Source of the DNA: Deltaproteobacteria bacterium UBA2221
Lineage (GTDB): Bacteria; Desulfobacterota; Syntrophorhabdia; Syntrophorhabdales; WCHB1-27
Assembly: GCA_002328485.1 (NCBI GenBank)
Contig: DCUF01000070.1
Location: 36,311-100,310 of the forward strand
DNA: 64,000 bases
Direction of reading: 5' to 3'
This document shows, piece by piece, positions 43,884 through 51,465 of this stretch. The translations under genes and the position numbers were made by a program. Within the stretch, counting starts at the first letter, position 1. Each line of letters opens with the position of its first letter. Below the pieces are notes generated by a model, which was not told the origin of the DNA, searched no databases, and saw only the letters and a program-made list of their open reading frames with translations.

Positions 43884-45277
43884 CTAACAACCTCAAGAAG
43901 GGAATCCATCATCGCTTCCGCCGTACTGATGAGGCGGGCAGCCGCCTGATAGGCATATTGGAATTTGATCAGGTTAGACATTTCCTCGTCGATGGAGACA
44001 CCGGAAATGCTGTCAACCTGTGACTGTATAGACGTGAGGACATTCTGGTGATATTCCGAAAGATAGGTGGCGTTTTGGGAAAGACTCCCTATCCTGCTCG
44101 CGATCGAGGCGCTGTAATCGGTATACGTCGTACGGCTTGCCCCGATGGTCTGCTTGGCTGTTCCGAGATTGGCAATAGCGAGGGCTATGTCATTATTCGT
44201 TGAACTGTTTTGGGAGGACGTGACAGCAATATACTGGGAATCGGTTTTCACCAGATCGCTCAAATCGAAGGTCAGGGCGTAGGCGCCTTCTGATCCTTGA
44301 AAAAACTGAGTGCCGTCCACTCCATTGGCCCCGTAGCCCGTAGAGTGAATAGCGTTGACCTGCGTGATCAGAGACTCGGCAAGATCGTCGATGGAGTCCA
44401 TGAAACTGGGTAACTGGTTGTCCCTTAGATCGATGAGGGCCTTAAGCGATCCCCCCGTAATCAACTTCGTGATGTCGAACGATGTCGAGGTGTTGCCATC
44501 CCACGTGACGCTCAGAAAATTGCTATCCCCTGAGGATGCCTCGGTCTTCAGCCCAAAGACGGTTTCTTTGCTAAGCACCGTCTTACCGGCCAGCATAACC
44601 GTGAGAGCCCCTTCGGAATCCTCAAAAGTCTGCACATTGACCAGGGAGGAGAGCTCCTTGACCACTTGGGCCCTCTGACTAACGAAAGCGGAGCTTTTCT
44701 GTTCATCCGTCTGGAGGGAGACGATTTGACCATTCAGCTCGGCAATGGCGTTGAGTAAGTCGTTGACGTCGTCGACGGCCTGATCAATGCCATCATTAAG
44801 CTCCGATTGCATACCCTGGAGTTGGGTGTACATGCTGCGGATACCGCTCGCCAGGTTGGAGCCGCAGGTTGCCACGTTCAGTCGACACGTCGTGCTCGTA
44901 GGATCGGCGGATAGTTCCTGCCAGGCGTTAAAGAAGGCAGTGATGCCGGAGGTCAGGTTCGTGTTGTTCTCGTCAAGGACACTCTCAATGCGGGAAAAGT
45001 ACTGCTCATAGGTCTTCCACTCTTCGGAGGATGTGGTCTCCCTCGCCAGGGTGGTGTAGAGATATTTATTAAAATAGCTGATGACGGTGGTTGCTTCGAC
45101 GCCGTTTCCCAGCAAGCCGACATTGGTCTGGGTGGGTGTACGTTCAGCCAGGACTGCTTCCTGCCGTGCGTATCCTGGTGTATTGACGTTGGCAATATTA
45201 TTCGATGTCACCTGTATGGCGGTCTGTTGGGCGAGTAGGGCAGTCTTAGCGGTATTCAGGATAGAACTTATACCCAT
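43880..45277 (-). CDS. flgK: Flagellar hook-associated protein FlgK
   Basis: 465 residues. Standard ends: ILNTAKTALLAQQTAIQVTS with NIANVNTPGYARQ, and GVSIDEEMSNLIKFQYAYQA with the C-terminal ARLISTAEAMMDSLLEVV. HAP1 joins hook to filament. An unusual pair, Cys131 and Cys138 (CX6C), sits in the conserved helix where other FlgK proteins have small residues. Part of the flgM-N-K-L unit; FlgN is its chaperone and is encoded 24 bases upstream. Confidence 0.95.
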   Translation of the reverse strand: MGISSILNTAKTALLAQQTAIQVTSNNIANVNTPGYARQEAVLAERTPTQTNVGLLGNGVEATTVISYFNKYLYTTLARETTSSEEWKTYEQYFSRIESVLDENNTNLTSGITAFFNAWQELSADPTSTTCRLNVATCGSNLASGIRSMYTQLQGMQSELNDGIDQAVDDVNDLLNAIAELNGQIVSLQTDEQKSSAFVSQRAQVVKELSSLVNVQTFEDSEGALTVMLAGKTVLSKETVFGLKTEASSGDSNFLSVTWDGNTSTSFDITKLITGGSLKALIDLRDNQLPSFMDSIDDLAESLITQVNAIHSTGYGANGVDGTQFFQGSEGAYALTFDLSDLVKTDSQYIAVTSSQNSSTNNDIALAIANLGTAKQTIGASRTTYTDYSASIASRIGSLSQNATYLSEYHQNVLTSIQSQVDSISGVSIDEEMSNLIKFQYAYQAAARLISTAEAMMDSLLEVVR

Positions 45278-45300
45278 TGTACATCACCTTTGTCTTCGGG

Positions 45301-45723
45301 TTAGACCGTTCTTGGGGCCATCATTGAGATAGCCTCTCTCCGTCTGCCATAAGAAGCCTTATTGATGGACCTCACGATATGTTCGATGGAATTCTTCACG
45401 TGGTCCATAGAGAAGTTCAAAAGCCTCATATTCTTCTCCATGGCACCCTGGACTTCCTTCAGGTTGGTCTCAAGATCGCGCCTTAAAGAGACCCAATGGG
45501 AGGACTGAGGGGGTTTGGGTGAATCCTGCCCGACGAGACTTTGCTGCTCTTCATCCAGGTATTCAATCTTCTTGAGGAGTTCTTCCTTCACGTTGTTGGC
45601 CCTCGTTATGCCTTCGAGAGAGAAGGAGATGATGGCGTCCCGCTCCTCAATCAGGGCCTTCTTAAACTGCTTCAGGAGCATCAGTCGCTTCTGCGTGAGT
45701 TCTAAAAGCAGTTCTTCATCCAT
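45301..45723 (-). CDS. flgN: FlgN-family flagellar chaperone
   Basis: 140 residues, nearly all helical: LLLELTQKRLMLLKQFKKAL and NVKEELLKKIEYLDEEQQSL. FlgN binds the C-termini of FlgK and FlgL and keeps them export-ready. Position between flgM and flgK matches the classical flgMNKL order. Family sequence conservation is low, so context adds much of the confidence. Confidence 0.82.
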   Translation of the reverse strand: MDEELLLELTQKRLMLLKQFKKALIEERDAIISFSLEGITRANNVKEELLKKIEYLDEEQQSLVGQDSPKPPQSSHWVSLRRDLETNLKEVQGAMEKNMRLLNFSMDHVKNSIEHIVRSINKASYGRRREAISMMAPRTV

Positions 45724-45727
45724 TGCG

Positions 45728-46036
45728 CTACAGCACCTCGTCCAAGAGTTGACTCTTCAGCATGGCCTTTGCGACGGCTTGGCCGTCAACCTTGTAGGTT
45801 CCTGATTCTACGGCTTGCTTTATAGAGGCAATTTTTTCCTCCCTGGCACTCGGCAGGGAATCTATCTTACCCTTCAGTCTCTCGATCTCATCCCTTGCTG
45901 CGGAAATCTCCACCTTGTCGACCACAGACTGGCTGACGCTCGACTTCGCGCTTGATCCTTGCTGGGTTCCGGTGTTGTTTGTCGTCTTGACGAGTGTGTC
46001 AAGGACATGCACATTACCGCTGTTCTCGATCTTCAT
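45728..46036 (-). CDS. flgM: Anti-sigma-28 factor FlgM
   Basis: 102 residues. The disordered N-terminal half is rich in Asn, Thr, Gly and Ser; the FliA-binding C-terminal helices begin VDKVEISAARDEIERLKGKI and end KVDGQAVAKAMLKSQLLDEVL. FlgM holds FliA inactive until it is exported through the completed hook-basal body. GGAGG is 6 bases before the ATG. A perfect sigma-28 promoter 36 bases upstream (inside flgJ) predicts auto-feedback. FliA is encoded in the same window. Confidence 0.9.
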   Translation of the reverse strand: MKIENSGNVHVLDTLVKTTNNTGTQQGSSAKSSVSQSVVDKVEISAARDEIERLKGKIDSLPSAREEKIASIKQAVESGTYKVDGQAVAKAMLKSQLLDEVL

Positions 46037-46049
46037 GATGCACCTCCTC

Positions 46050-46370
46050 CTACTTCTCCTTATTACCCGGATTATCGGCCAAAGGTGAAGAAACTTTAGA
46101 GGCCCCCTGCTCCATGTACCGCATGAGCATCTCTTTGATCCCTATCCCCTTTTTTGCCACGAACTCCGACACCTTTTGATTTACGATGGCCATGTAGCTC
46201 TCTTCCGTGAAGCTTTTGTCGGAGAGACAGGCTGTCTTTTGGAGCTCATTCAGCATAAGGGATACAAAGAAGGACTCAAAGCCTTCACAGGCCTTCTCTC
46301 TATTTGCCGAACCGATCTTTTCGGTGGCCATGGCCGACTGAATCGGCATAACTTCCATCGTTGATTTCAT
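46050..46370 (-). CDS. flgJ: Rod-binding protein (FlgJ N-terminal domain type)
   Basis: 106 residues, equal to the rod-capping half of enterobacterial FlgJ, without the muramidase domain: ACEGFESFFVSLMLNELQKT, then GIGIKEMLMRYME. Single-domain FlgJ proteins are normal in deltaproteobacteria. It acts in rod assembly in the periplasm. A separate peptidoglycan hydrolase would have to act elsewhere. Its last 10 codons contain the sigma-28 promoter for flgM. It overlaps the flgI stop codon by 1 base. Confidence 0.88.
   Translation of the reverse strand: MKSTMEVMPIQSAMATEKIGSANREKACEGFESFFVSLMLNELQKTACLSDKSFTEESYMAIVNQKVSEFVAKKGIGIKEMLMRYMEQGASKVSSPLADNPGNKEK
46072..46098 (-). promoter_or_regulatory. 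Perfect sigma-28 (FliA) promoter for flgM-flgN-flgK-flgL
   Basis: Minus strand TAAAGTTT (46098-46091), 11-base spacer, GCCGATAA (46079-46072): 8/8 and 8/8 against the enterobacterial consensus. It lies within the flgJ coding end. Start site about 46064, with a 28-base leader that contains GGAGG. Confidence 0.92.
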
Positions 46371-47473
46371 TATAGTACCTCAAGCTCTGCTTGCAAAGCG
46401 CCTGCCGCCTTCACGGCCTGGAGAACGGAAATAATATCCCTTGCCGAAATTCCGAGGGCGTTGAGTGCTCCTACAAGCTCCCGCACCGTAACGCCTCCCC
46501 CCATCATGAAGAAGGAGCCCTTCTCTTCTTCCACCCTCATTCTGGTATCGGGCGCAACAACGGTCTCCGCACCTTTCGGCGCAAACGGCATGGGCTGGCT
46601 GATTCGCACGTCTTCCTTGATCTGTACCGTGATGTTGCCATGGGATATGGCCACGGTGGAGATGTTAAAGTTCTCCCCCATTACGACCGTGCCGGTCCTC
46701 TCGTTGACCACAACCTTGCTGTACCTGTCCGGATCTACCTCCAGGCCTTCGACAAGGGAGATAAACTTCACCACATCGGTTCGATACCCTTCCGGTACGG
46801 CAAGCGCAATGGTCCCACCGTCTTTTGCTGTCGCCGCATTTCGGAAATTGGCGTTTATCTTCTCGGTGATCCTTCCTGCTGTCGTGAAATCAGGTGTTTT
46901 CAAAGAGATCGTGACGGACTCTGCATTGAGAGCCGGAGATCTAATCTCCTTTTCTATGGTTACGCCGTTGGCGATGCGCCCTACGGTCAGATGGTTCTTT
47001 TGAACCTGGGCCCCCTGCCCCCCAACCTTGAATCCCCCAACCAGAACGGGGCCCTGGGCAACCGCATAGACCTCCCCGTCCGCGCCCTTGAGGGGAGTAA
47101 ATAAAAGAATGCCTCCCTGAAGGCTCTTGGCATCCCCTATAGATGAAACCACGGCGTCTATCTTGTTGCCTATTCGAGCAAAAGGCTGTAAGTCTGCCGT
47201 GATCATCGCCGCTGCCACGTTGTTTACCTTGATGCTTTTGGCATCTACCCTGACGCCCATCTTATCGAGCAGGTTCGTGAGGGACTGATTGGTGAATACC
47301 GTGTTCGATTTATCCCCCGTTCCGTCAAGCCCAACCACAAGCCCGTATCCGATCAACTGGTTAGGACGAACCCCGCCTATGTAGCCAAGATCTTTGATGC
47401 GCGTAGCAGAAGCGGAAGTGACCAGGACCAGCGTGGCGCATAGCGCATAGCACGTAGCACGTAGAAAGAACAT
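46370..47473 (-). CDS. flgI: Flagellar P-ring protein FlgI
   Basis: 367 residues from ATG 47473, which has AAGGGTG upstream; the ORF reaches back to 47557 but the added segment is not signal-like. The signal peptide (MFFLRATCYALCATLVLVTS and on, cut about ASA) precedes TRIKDLGYIGGVRPNQLIGYGLV, a strong FlgI landmark. Further landmarks are GDAKSLQGGILLFTPLKGADG and the C-terminus VRELVGALNALGISARDIISVLQA. It forms the periplasmic bushing around the rod. The signal peptide core is encoded by a heptamer repeat (47436-47463). Confidence 0.95.
   Translation of the reverse strand: MFFLRATCYALCATLVLVTSASATRIKDLGYIGGVRPNQLIGYGLVVGLDGTGDKSNTVFTNQSLTNLLDKMGVRVDAKSIKVNNVAAAMITADLQPFARIGNKIDAVVSSIGDAKSLQGGILLFTPLKGADGEVYAVAQGPVLVGGFKVGGQGAQVQKNHLTVGRIANGVTIEKEIRSPALNAESVTISLKTPDFTTAGRITEKINANFRNAATAKDGGTIALAVPEGYRTDVVKFISLVEGLEVDPDRYSKVVVNERTGTVVMGENFNISTVAISHGNITVQIKEDVRISQPMPFAPKGAETVVAPDTRMRVEEEKGSFFMMGGGVTVRELVGALNALGISARDIISVLQAVKAAGALQAELEVL
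47436..47463. repeat. Heptamer tandem repeat inside the flgI signal-peptide codons
   Basis: Four 7-base units, GCGCATA twice then GCACGTA twice. On the coding strand they read as Leu-Arg-Ala-Thr-Cys-Tyr-Ala-Leu-Cys-Ala codons. A related array is at 47596-47616. Confidence 0.75.
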
Positions 47474-47595
47474 CAAATTCACCCTTCTTTTGGTGGCCGC
47501 CGGACCCGGTTGCAAACGGCCTTTCGTGAGCTGCATCAGTGATTCTGAACTCTTCATATCCTGCTCTTATTACCGTTCGTCGTGTTTTGTATTCC

Positions 47596-47616
47596 CTTTG
47601 CGCTTTGCGCTATGCC
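47596..47616. repeat. Heptamer repeat between flgH and flgI
   Basis: CTTTGCG twice then CTATGCC, within the 149-base flgH-flgI gap (47474-47622). The reverse complement (CGCAAAG, GGCATAG) resembles the array inside flgI. Nothing else is visible in this gap. Confidence 0.65.
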
Positions 47617-47622
47617 CTGTTC

Positions 47623-48333
47623 CTAAAACGGCCATACCCCGTCTAAGATCCTTGCGAGCCAACCTGGCCGTTGCTTCTCTCCCACGACGCCGATTCCCGT
47701 CAAGATAACCTTGGCATCCGCCACCTGCGTGGAATAGACCGTGTTGTCTGCTGCAATATCCCGAGGCCGCACGATACCTTGAAGAAGAATCTCCTTCTTC
47801 TCGTTATTTACGTAGATCTCGCGTTTTCCTTCGACCGCCAGGTTGCCGGTGGGTAACACTTCCACTACCCGTGCGGCTATTGTTGCTGTAACGCTTCCCG
47901 TTCTGGTCGTTTCCCCGCCACCCTCAAAGTCGTTGATGGTGTTGGCTTTAATCAGGTGAGCCGGGTTTATGTAGGGATGGTTGGCCGGGTACTTGACCTC
48001 CTGACCAAAGAAATTGCTTATGCCCATGTCCACCGATGAATCCCTGTTCGTATCGGTCGTCGCCTTTTCCGATGCCTGGGATACCTCCACTATTTTGACG
48101 GTAACGATATCACCCACCATTGCGGCCCGTTGGTCACCGAAAAAATTGCTCGCCTGGCCGCCTCTATAGATGGTGCCGGCCGGCTGGGCTTCAGAGGTAA
48201 GTGCCCGCCTGGAGCGATGAACGTGGTCGAGATTGAAGGGTTCCTGGGCAATTCTTGACTGTTCAAAAGGAAAACAGCTACTGAGGAGGGTTGCAAGGGA
48301 TAGAGCGCTGATCAATCCGACATATGTCTTCAT
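47623..48333 (-). CDS. flgH: Flagellar L-ring lipoprotein FlgH
   Basis: 236 residues from ATG 48333, with GAGG five bases upstream; an upstream ORF extension overlaps flgA and lacks signal features. Lipobox LATLLSSC gives an outer-membrane lipoprotein. FlgH landmarks are YRGGQASNFFGDQRAAMVGDIVTV, the TNRDSSVDMGISNFFG region and NEKKEILLQGIVRPRDIA. It forms the L ring, which confirms a Gram-negative cell plan. Confidence 0.94.
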   Translation of the reverse strand: MKTYVGLISALSLATLLSSCFPFEQSRIAQEPFNLDHVHRSRRALTSEAQPAGTIYRGGQASNFFGDQRAAMVGDIVTVKIVEVSQASEKATTDTNRDSSVDMGISNFFGQEVKYPANHPYINPAHLIKANTINDFEGGGETTRTGSVTATIAARVVEVLPTGNLAVEGKREIYVNNEKKEILLQGIVRPRDIAADNTVYSTQVADAKVILTGIGVVGEKQRPGWLARILDGVWPF

Positions 48334-48340
48334 GGGATCC

Positions 48341-49042
48341 TCAAAAGGTGACCACAACAGTTCCGCTGTCAAGGACTCGTCCTTGAAGCTCTTGTTCGGA
48401 GGCGAGGCTCTTCACCTTTATCAATTCTCCTCGTCTCCCGGGCTGGACAGCCTTCCCGAGGGTCTGGACCGTGAGCCTTCTGTTCTGAGCCACTACAGTT
48501 ACCGTCTGGCCTCTTTTTATCACCTGCCGGTCCTCGACAAGCAGGTTGGTGAGGAGGGTGCCCGCCTGGACATCCTTCTTGAGTATCTTCCCCTGGAGGT
48601 CAGTTATGCTATCCGGGTACTGATAGGCCTTTCCTGTTACATAGGACTCCTTGCCGACCACATCCGCGTGTTCAACCACTTCTCCCTTTGCCATATTTCT
48701 CTTTACGTAAAAAAGCATCTTCCTGGTTTGGGTACGGAAGGCCACGTAAGAGGATTGTCTTTTTCCGCCGGAGCCCCTGTACTCCACCAACGCCAATCCC
48801 GGTCTTCCCGGCTCAGGGGGCCTTACCACGTCTATCCCTTCGATCTTGCCCGTCTCACGAAGTTGACGAGGCAGTCGGTCCACCTTTACCACGACGTCAT
48901 CATACCCGGCGTAGGCTTCCTTTATCAGGTCTGCCATTTCTCGCTCGACGGTCAGGGCATTACCCTTCGACCAGGTCTGCGGCACGAGGACAAGCGAAAC
49001 CAAAAGCCACAGGAGAACAAGGATCAACCGCTTTGCCAACAT
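48341..49042 (-). CDS. flgA: P-ring assembly chaperone FlgA
   Basis: 233 residues with a Sec signal (about 1-25, ending TWS). The C-terminal SAF/FlgA domain has NMAKGEVVEHADVV, LLTNLLVEDRQVIKRGQTVT and VKSLASEQELQGRVLDSGTV. FlgA helps FlgI polymerise in the periplasm. Eight bases separate it from flgH and 13 from flgG. Confidence 0.92.
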   Translation of the reverse strand: MLAKRLILVLLWLLVSLVLVPQTWSKGNALTVEREMADLIKEAYAGYDDVVVKVDRLPRQLRETGKIEGIDVVRPPEPGRPGLALVEYRGSGGKRQSSYVAFRTQTRKMLFYVKRNMAKGEVVEHADVVGKESYVTGKAYQYPDSITDLQGKILKKDVQAGTLLTNLLVEDRQVIKRGQTVTVVAQNRRLTVQTLGKAVQPGRRGELIKVKSLASEQELQGRVLDSGTVVVTF

Positions 49043-49055
49043 CGCTTCTCCCTAC

Positions 49056-49844
49056 CTATGCCCTGAGGTTATTGGCCTGACGAAGCATCTCATCAGCCGC
49101 CTGAATAGACTTGGAGTTCGCCTCATAGGCCCTCTGACCCACAATCATATTCACCATCTCCTGGACCACGCTCACGTTTGAACTTTCCAGATACCCCTGG
49201 AGCACGGTTCCAAGACCGTTGTCGCCAGGTTTTCCCGTTATGGGTGTTCCACTGGCATCGGTTTCAAGGAAGAGATTTTTGCCCATGGCCCTCAATCCAG
49301 CCGGATTTGAGAAGGTGGCCAGCTCGATGGTACCGAGTTGTTGAGGTGTTGATTGTCCCTGCACGGTCGCAGACACCGTTCCATCCGTTTCTATCGATAT
49401 ATTCGTGGTACTTTGAGGTATGGTAATGTTGGGTGTGATCGGGTATCCGTCGGAGGTCACGACCCTCCCCTGAGAATCCGACTTCAAGGTCCCTGCCCTG
49501 GTGTACGCAGTGTCACCGGAAGGCAAGGTGACCTGGAGAAAACCATTTCCTTCAATCGCAAGATCCAGCTGGTTTTCGGTCTGTTCGTAGTTTCCTTGGG
49601 TGAAAAGTTTCTGTACGGCGGCCAATACGGTTCCGTGACCGATATTGATTCCGGTCGGTATTTGGCTACCGTCCTCCGTGGTTACCCCCTGAAGACGTAA
49701 AGCCTGGTACATGAGATCCTGGAAGTCGGCCCTGTCCCTCTTGAAACCAGCGGTATTCACATTGGCCATGTTATTCGCCACAACATCGAGGTTTACCTGT
49801 TGGGCCATCATTCCCGTAGCAGAAGTCCAAAGGGCTCTTATCAT
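49056..49844 (-). CDS. flgG: Flagellar distal rod protein FlgG
   Basis: 262 residues. Classic start [20 protein letters not shown] with [19 protein letters not shown], middle [14 protein letters not shown] and end [20 protein letters not shown]. FlgG forms the distal rod. Usual length. The gene lies 9 bases after flgF. Confidence 0.96.
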   Translation of the reverse strand: MIRALWTSATGMMAQQVNLDVVANNMANVNTAGFKRDRADFQDLMYQALRLQGVTTEDGSQIPTGINIGHGTVLAAVQKLFTQGNYEQTENQLDLAIEGNGFLQVTLPSGDTAYTRAGTLKSDSQGRVVTSDGYPITPNITIPQSTTNISIETDGTVSATVQGQSTPQQLGTIELATFSNPAGLRAMGKNLFLETDASGTPITGKPGDNGLGTVLQGYLESSNVSVVQEMVNMIVGQRAYEANSKSIQAADEMLRQANNLRA

Positions 49845-49853
49845 TCCAACCTC

Positions 49854-50573
49854 CTAAAAGCGTCCGACCTCGAGCAGCTTAGCTGTCATATTTGTGTCGG
49901 CCTGTTGCAGTTTCGTGTAGGACTCGTAGGCCCGAACCGTGGCGATCATTTCTACCATCTCTTTCATGACCTCCACATTCGAAGCCTCGTAGGCACCCTG
50001 TTTTACCGAGTAGTTTGAAGCCTCTATTTCGCCATTTGTGGGTTCGCTGTTCATGAAATAACCCTTGCCGGCCGGTTTCAGGTAGCTCTTGTTCTCGAAA
50101 TCTACTACGGTGATCTTCCCTGACATCTGGCCATCAACGAACACAGAGCCGTCATTTTCGATAATGATTTGTCTACCGTCCACGGTGATCGGTCCTCCGT
50201 CACCTCTCACCCGGTCCCCTGACATGGTAACCAGGTGCTTCTCTGAATCTATCGTGAACTGACCATTTCTCGTATACATGGGGCCCTTTGGAGTGTCGAT
50301 GACGAAGAAGCCGTCTCCCACTACCGCTAAATCAAGCTCAGAACCGGACTGGATGAGAGGCGCATTGCTGAAATCCACATGCGCGTCATAGACGGCCACG
50401 TAGGTGTTGGGATTTTCACTATCGATGACAGCGTTGCTCAATACCGCTTCGAAGATCGGTTTCGAGGCCTTGTACCCTGGCGTTTGGGCATTGGCAAGGT
50501 TATTGGCGATGGACGCAAGTCGAATCTCCTGGGCAACCGCTCCCGAAACCACCGTATAGACGCCACTGGACAT
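49854..50573 (-). CDS. flgF: Flagellar proximal rod protein FlgF
   Basis: 239 residues from ATG 50573, which gives the canonical start SSGVYTVVSGAVAQEIRLAS with IANNLANAQTPGYKAS. The end VEVMKEMVEMIATVRAYESY matches rod proteins. A TTG at 50579 is the only longer alternative. No Shine-Dalgarno sequence is visible. A strong sigma-54 promoter (50586-50601) places transcription start about 2 bases before the ATG, so translation may be leaderless. It heads the flgF-G-A-H-I-J-M-N-K-L cluster. Confidence 0.92.
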   Translation of the reverse strand: MSSGVYTVVSGAVAQEIRLASIANNLANAQTPGYKASKPIFEAVLSNAVIDSENPNTYVAVYDAHVDFSNAPLIQSGSELDLAVVGDGFFVIDTPKGPMYTRNGQFTIDSEKHLVTMSGDRVRGDGGPITVDGRQIIIENDGSVFVDGQMSGKITVVDFENKSYLKPAGKGYFMNSEPTNGEIEASNYSVKQGAYEASNVEVMKEMVEMIATVRAYESYTKLQQADTNMTAKLLEVGRF

Positions 50574-50585
50574 AGTCAAAGGGTA

Positions 50586-50601
50586 AGCAATTGGTGTGCC
50601 A
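50586..50601 (-). promoter_or_regulatory. Sigma-54 promoter for the flgF operon
   Basis: Minus strand TGGCACACCAATTGCT, a near-perfect match to TGGCAC-N5-TTGC with GG and GC exactly 10 bases apart. The predicted start site is about 50575. It fits sigma-54 control of mid-class flagellar genes, common in this group. Confidence 0.88.
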
Positions 50602-50617
50602 AAGAAAGGGAGGGGGG

Positions 50618-50638
50618 ATCCGATCTCTCAGATCGGAT
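50618..50638. repeat. Palindrome upstream of the flgF sigma-54 promoter
   Basis: ATCCGATCT-CTC-AGATCGGAT, a perfect inverted repeat with 9-base arms centred about 53 bases before the predicted flgF start site. It may be an activator or repressor site, or a hairpin ending the cheW transcript (no T-run follows). The remainder of 50639-50846 has no gene. Confidence 0.55.
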
Positions 50639-50846
50639 AGGGAAGGCGGGAAGTCACGCCAGGGAATGGTTCATTTCGACCTGCTCAGTAGCCGCTTTGG
50701 AGAATTCCGGAAGACCGGTCCGGAAAGTGACCCTTTTCAGGAGACGGAAGAATTTGATTGGATGGGCAATTTTTTCTCAGTGTGTCACACAGGGTGACCA
50801 CGTCAGCTTTCTCGGGACCGTAGATGCGAAGGCCCTTTCTCGAAGG

Positions 50847-51314
50847 CTAGGCGCAATTGGCCATGCTGAAGTCACCGTGACGGGAACCCTCGAAAAGCCT
50901 TTGGATGTCAAGGAGGATGATCAGCCTCTCATCCAGTTTGCCTACCCCTTTGATATACTGTGATTCCATATGGGAAATAACCGAGGGTGGTGGTTCTATG
51001 GTATTGGTTGGTATCCTTAGCACCGACGATACCGAATCCACGATAAATCCCATAACCGATTCGTTCAGTTCCACAACCACGATTCTGGTTGATTCCCCGG
51101 TTGCGCCGGCCTCGAAACCCAGCCTCCTCCGCAGATCAACGATGGGGATGGTGCTTCCCCTAAGATTGATGGCTCCCTCGACGTAGTCCGGGGCATTGGG
51201 GATCTTTGTAATGTCCGTCATTCTGTTGATTTCCTGGACACTGAGTATATCGATGCCGAACTCCTCGCCCCCCAGATTGAATGTCACGAGCTGAACTACT
51301 TCGCTTTGCTCCAT
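50847..51314 (-). CDS. cheW: Chemotaxis coupling protein CheW
   Basis: 155 residues forming the SH3-like CheW fold that links receptors to CheA: LVTFNLGGEEFGIDILSVQE, IPNAPDYVEGAINLRGSTIP and GVGKLDERLIILLDIQRLF. It is the last gene of the che operon, 151 bases after cheA. A GGTGAG sits 4 bases before the ATG. The cheA-cheW gap (51315-51465) contains heptamer-period repeats. Confidence 0.95.
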   Translation of the reverse strand: MEQSEVVQLVTFNLGGEEFGIDILSVQEINRMTDITKIPNAPDYVEGAINLRGSTIPIVDLRRRLGFEAGATGESTRIVVVELNESVMGFIVDSVSSVLRIPTNTIEPPPSVISHMESQYIKGVGKLDERLIILLDIQRLFEGSRHGDFSMANCA

Positions 51315-51365
51315 TTATCTCACCGCTTCCTTGCGGGCAGTAGCCCCTCAAGTAAATCTGCACAT

Positions 51366-51393
51366 GGTGAAATGGGAAAATAGTGAAATTGGG
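51366..51393. repeat. Degenerate heptamer-period repeat between cheA and cheW
   Basis: GGTGAAA-TGGGAAA-ATAGTGA-AATTGGG. A loosely inverted relative (ATTTCGCCATTTGCGCC) follows at about 51435-51451, and CTATCCG-CTATGCA runs into the cheA stop codon at 51459-51472. Confidence 0.5.
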
Positions 51394-51465
51394 TAGGAAC
51401 TACTTTTTTGTTTCCCCACTTTGCGATTGTCTAATTTCGCCATTTGCGCCTTATCGTTCTATCCG

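Noticed and set aside
50379..50963. 194-residue plus-strand ORF across flgF and the cheW gap
   Set aside because: Antisense to flgF and cheW coding DNA and to the sigma-54 promoter; composition is that of a shadow frame.
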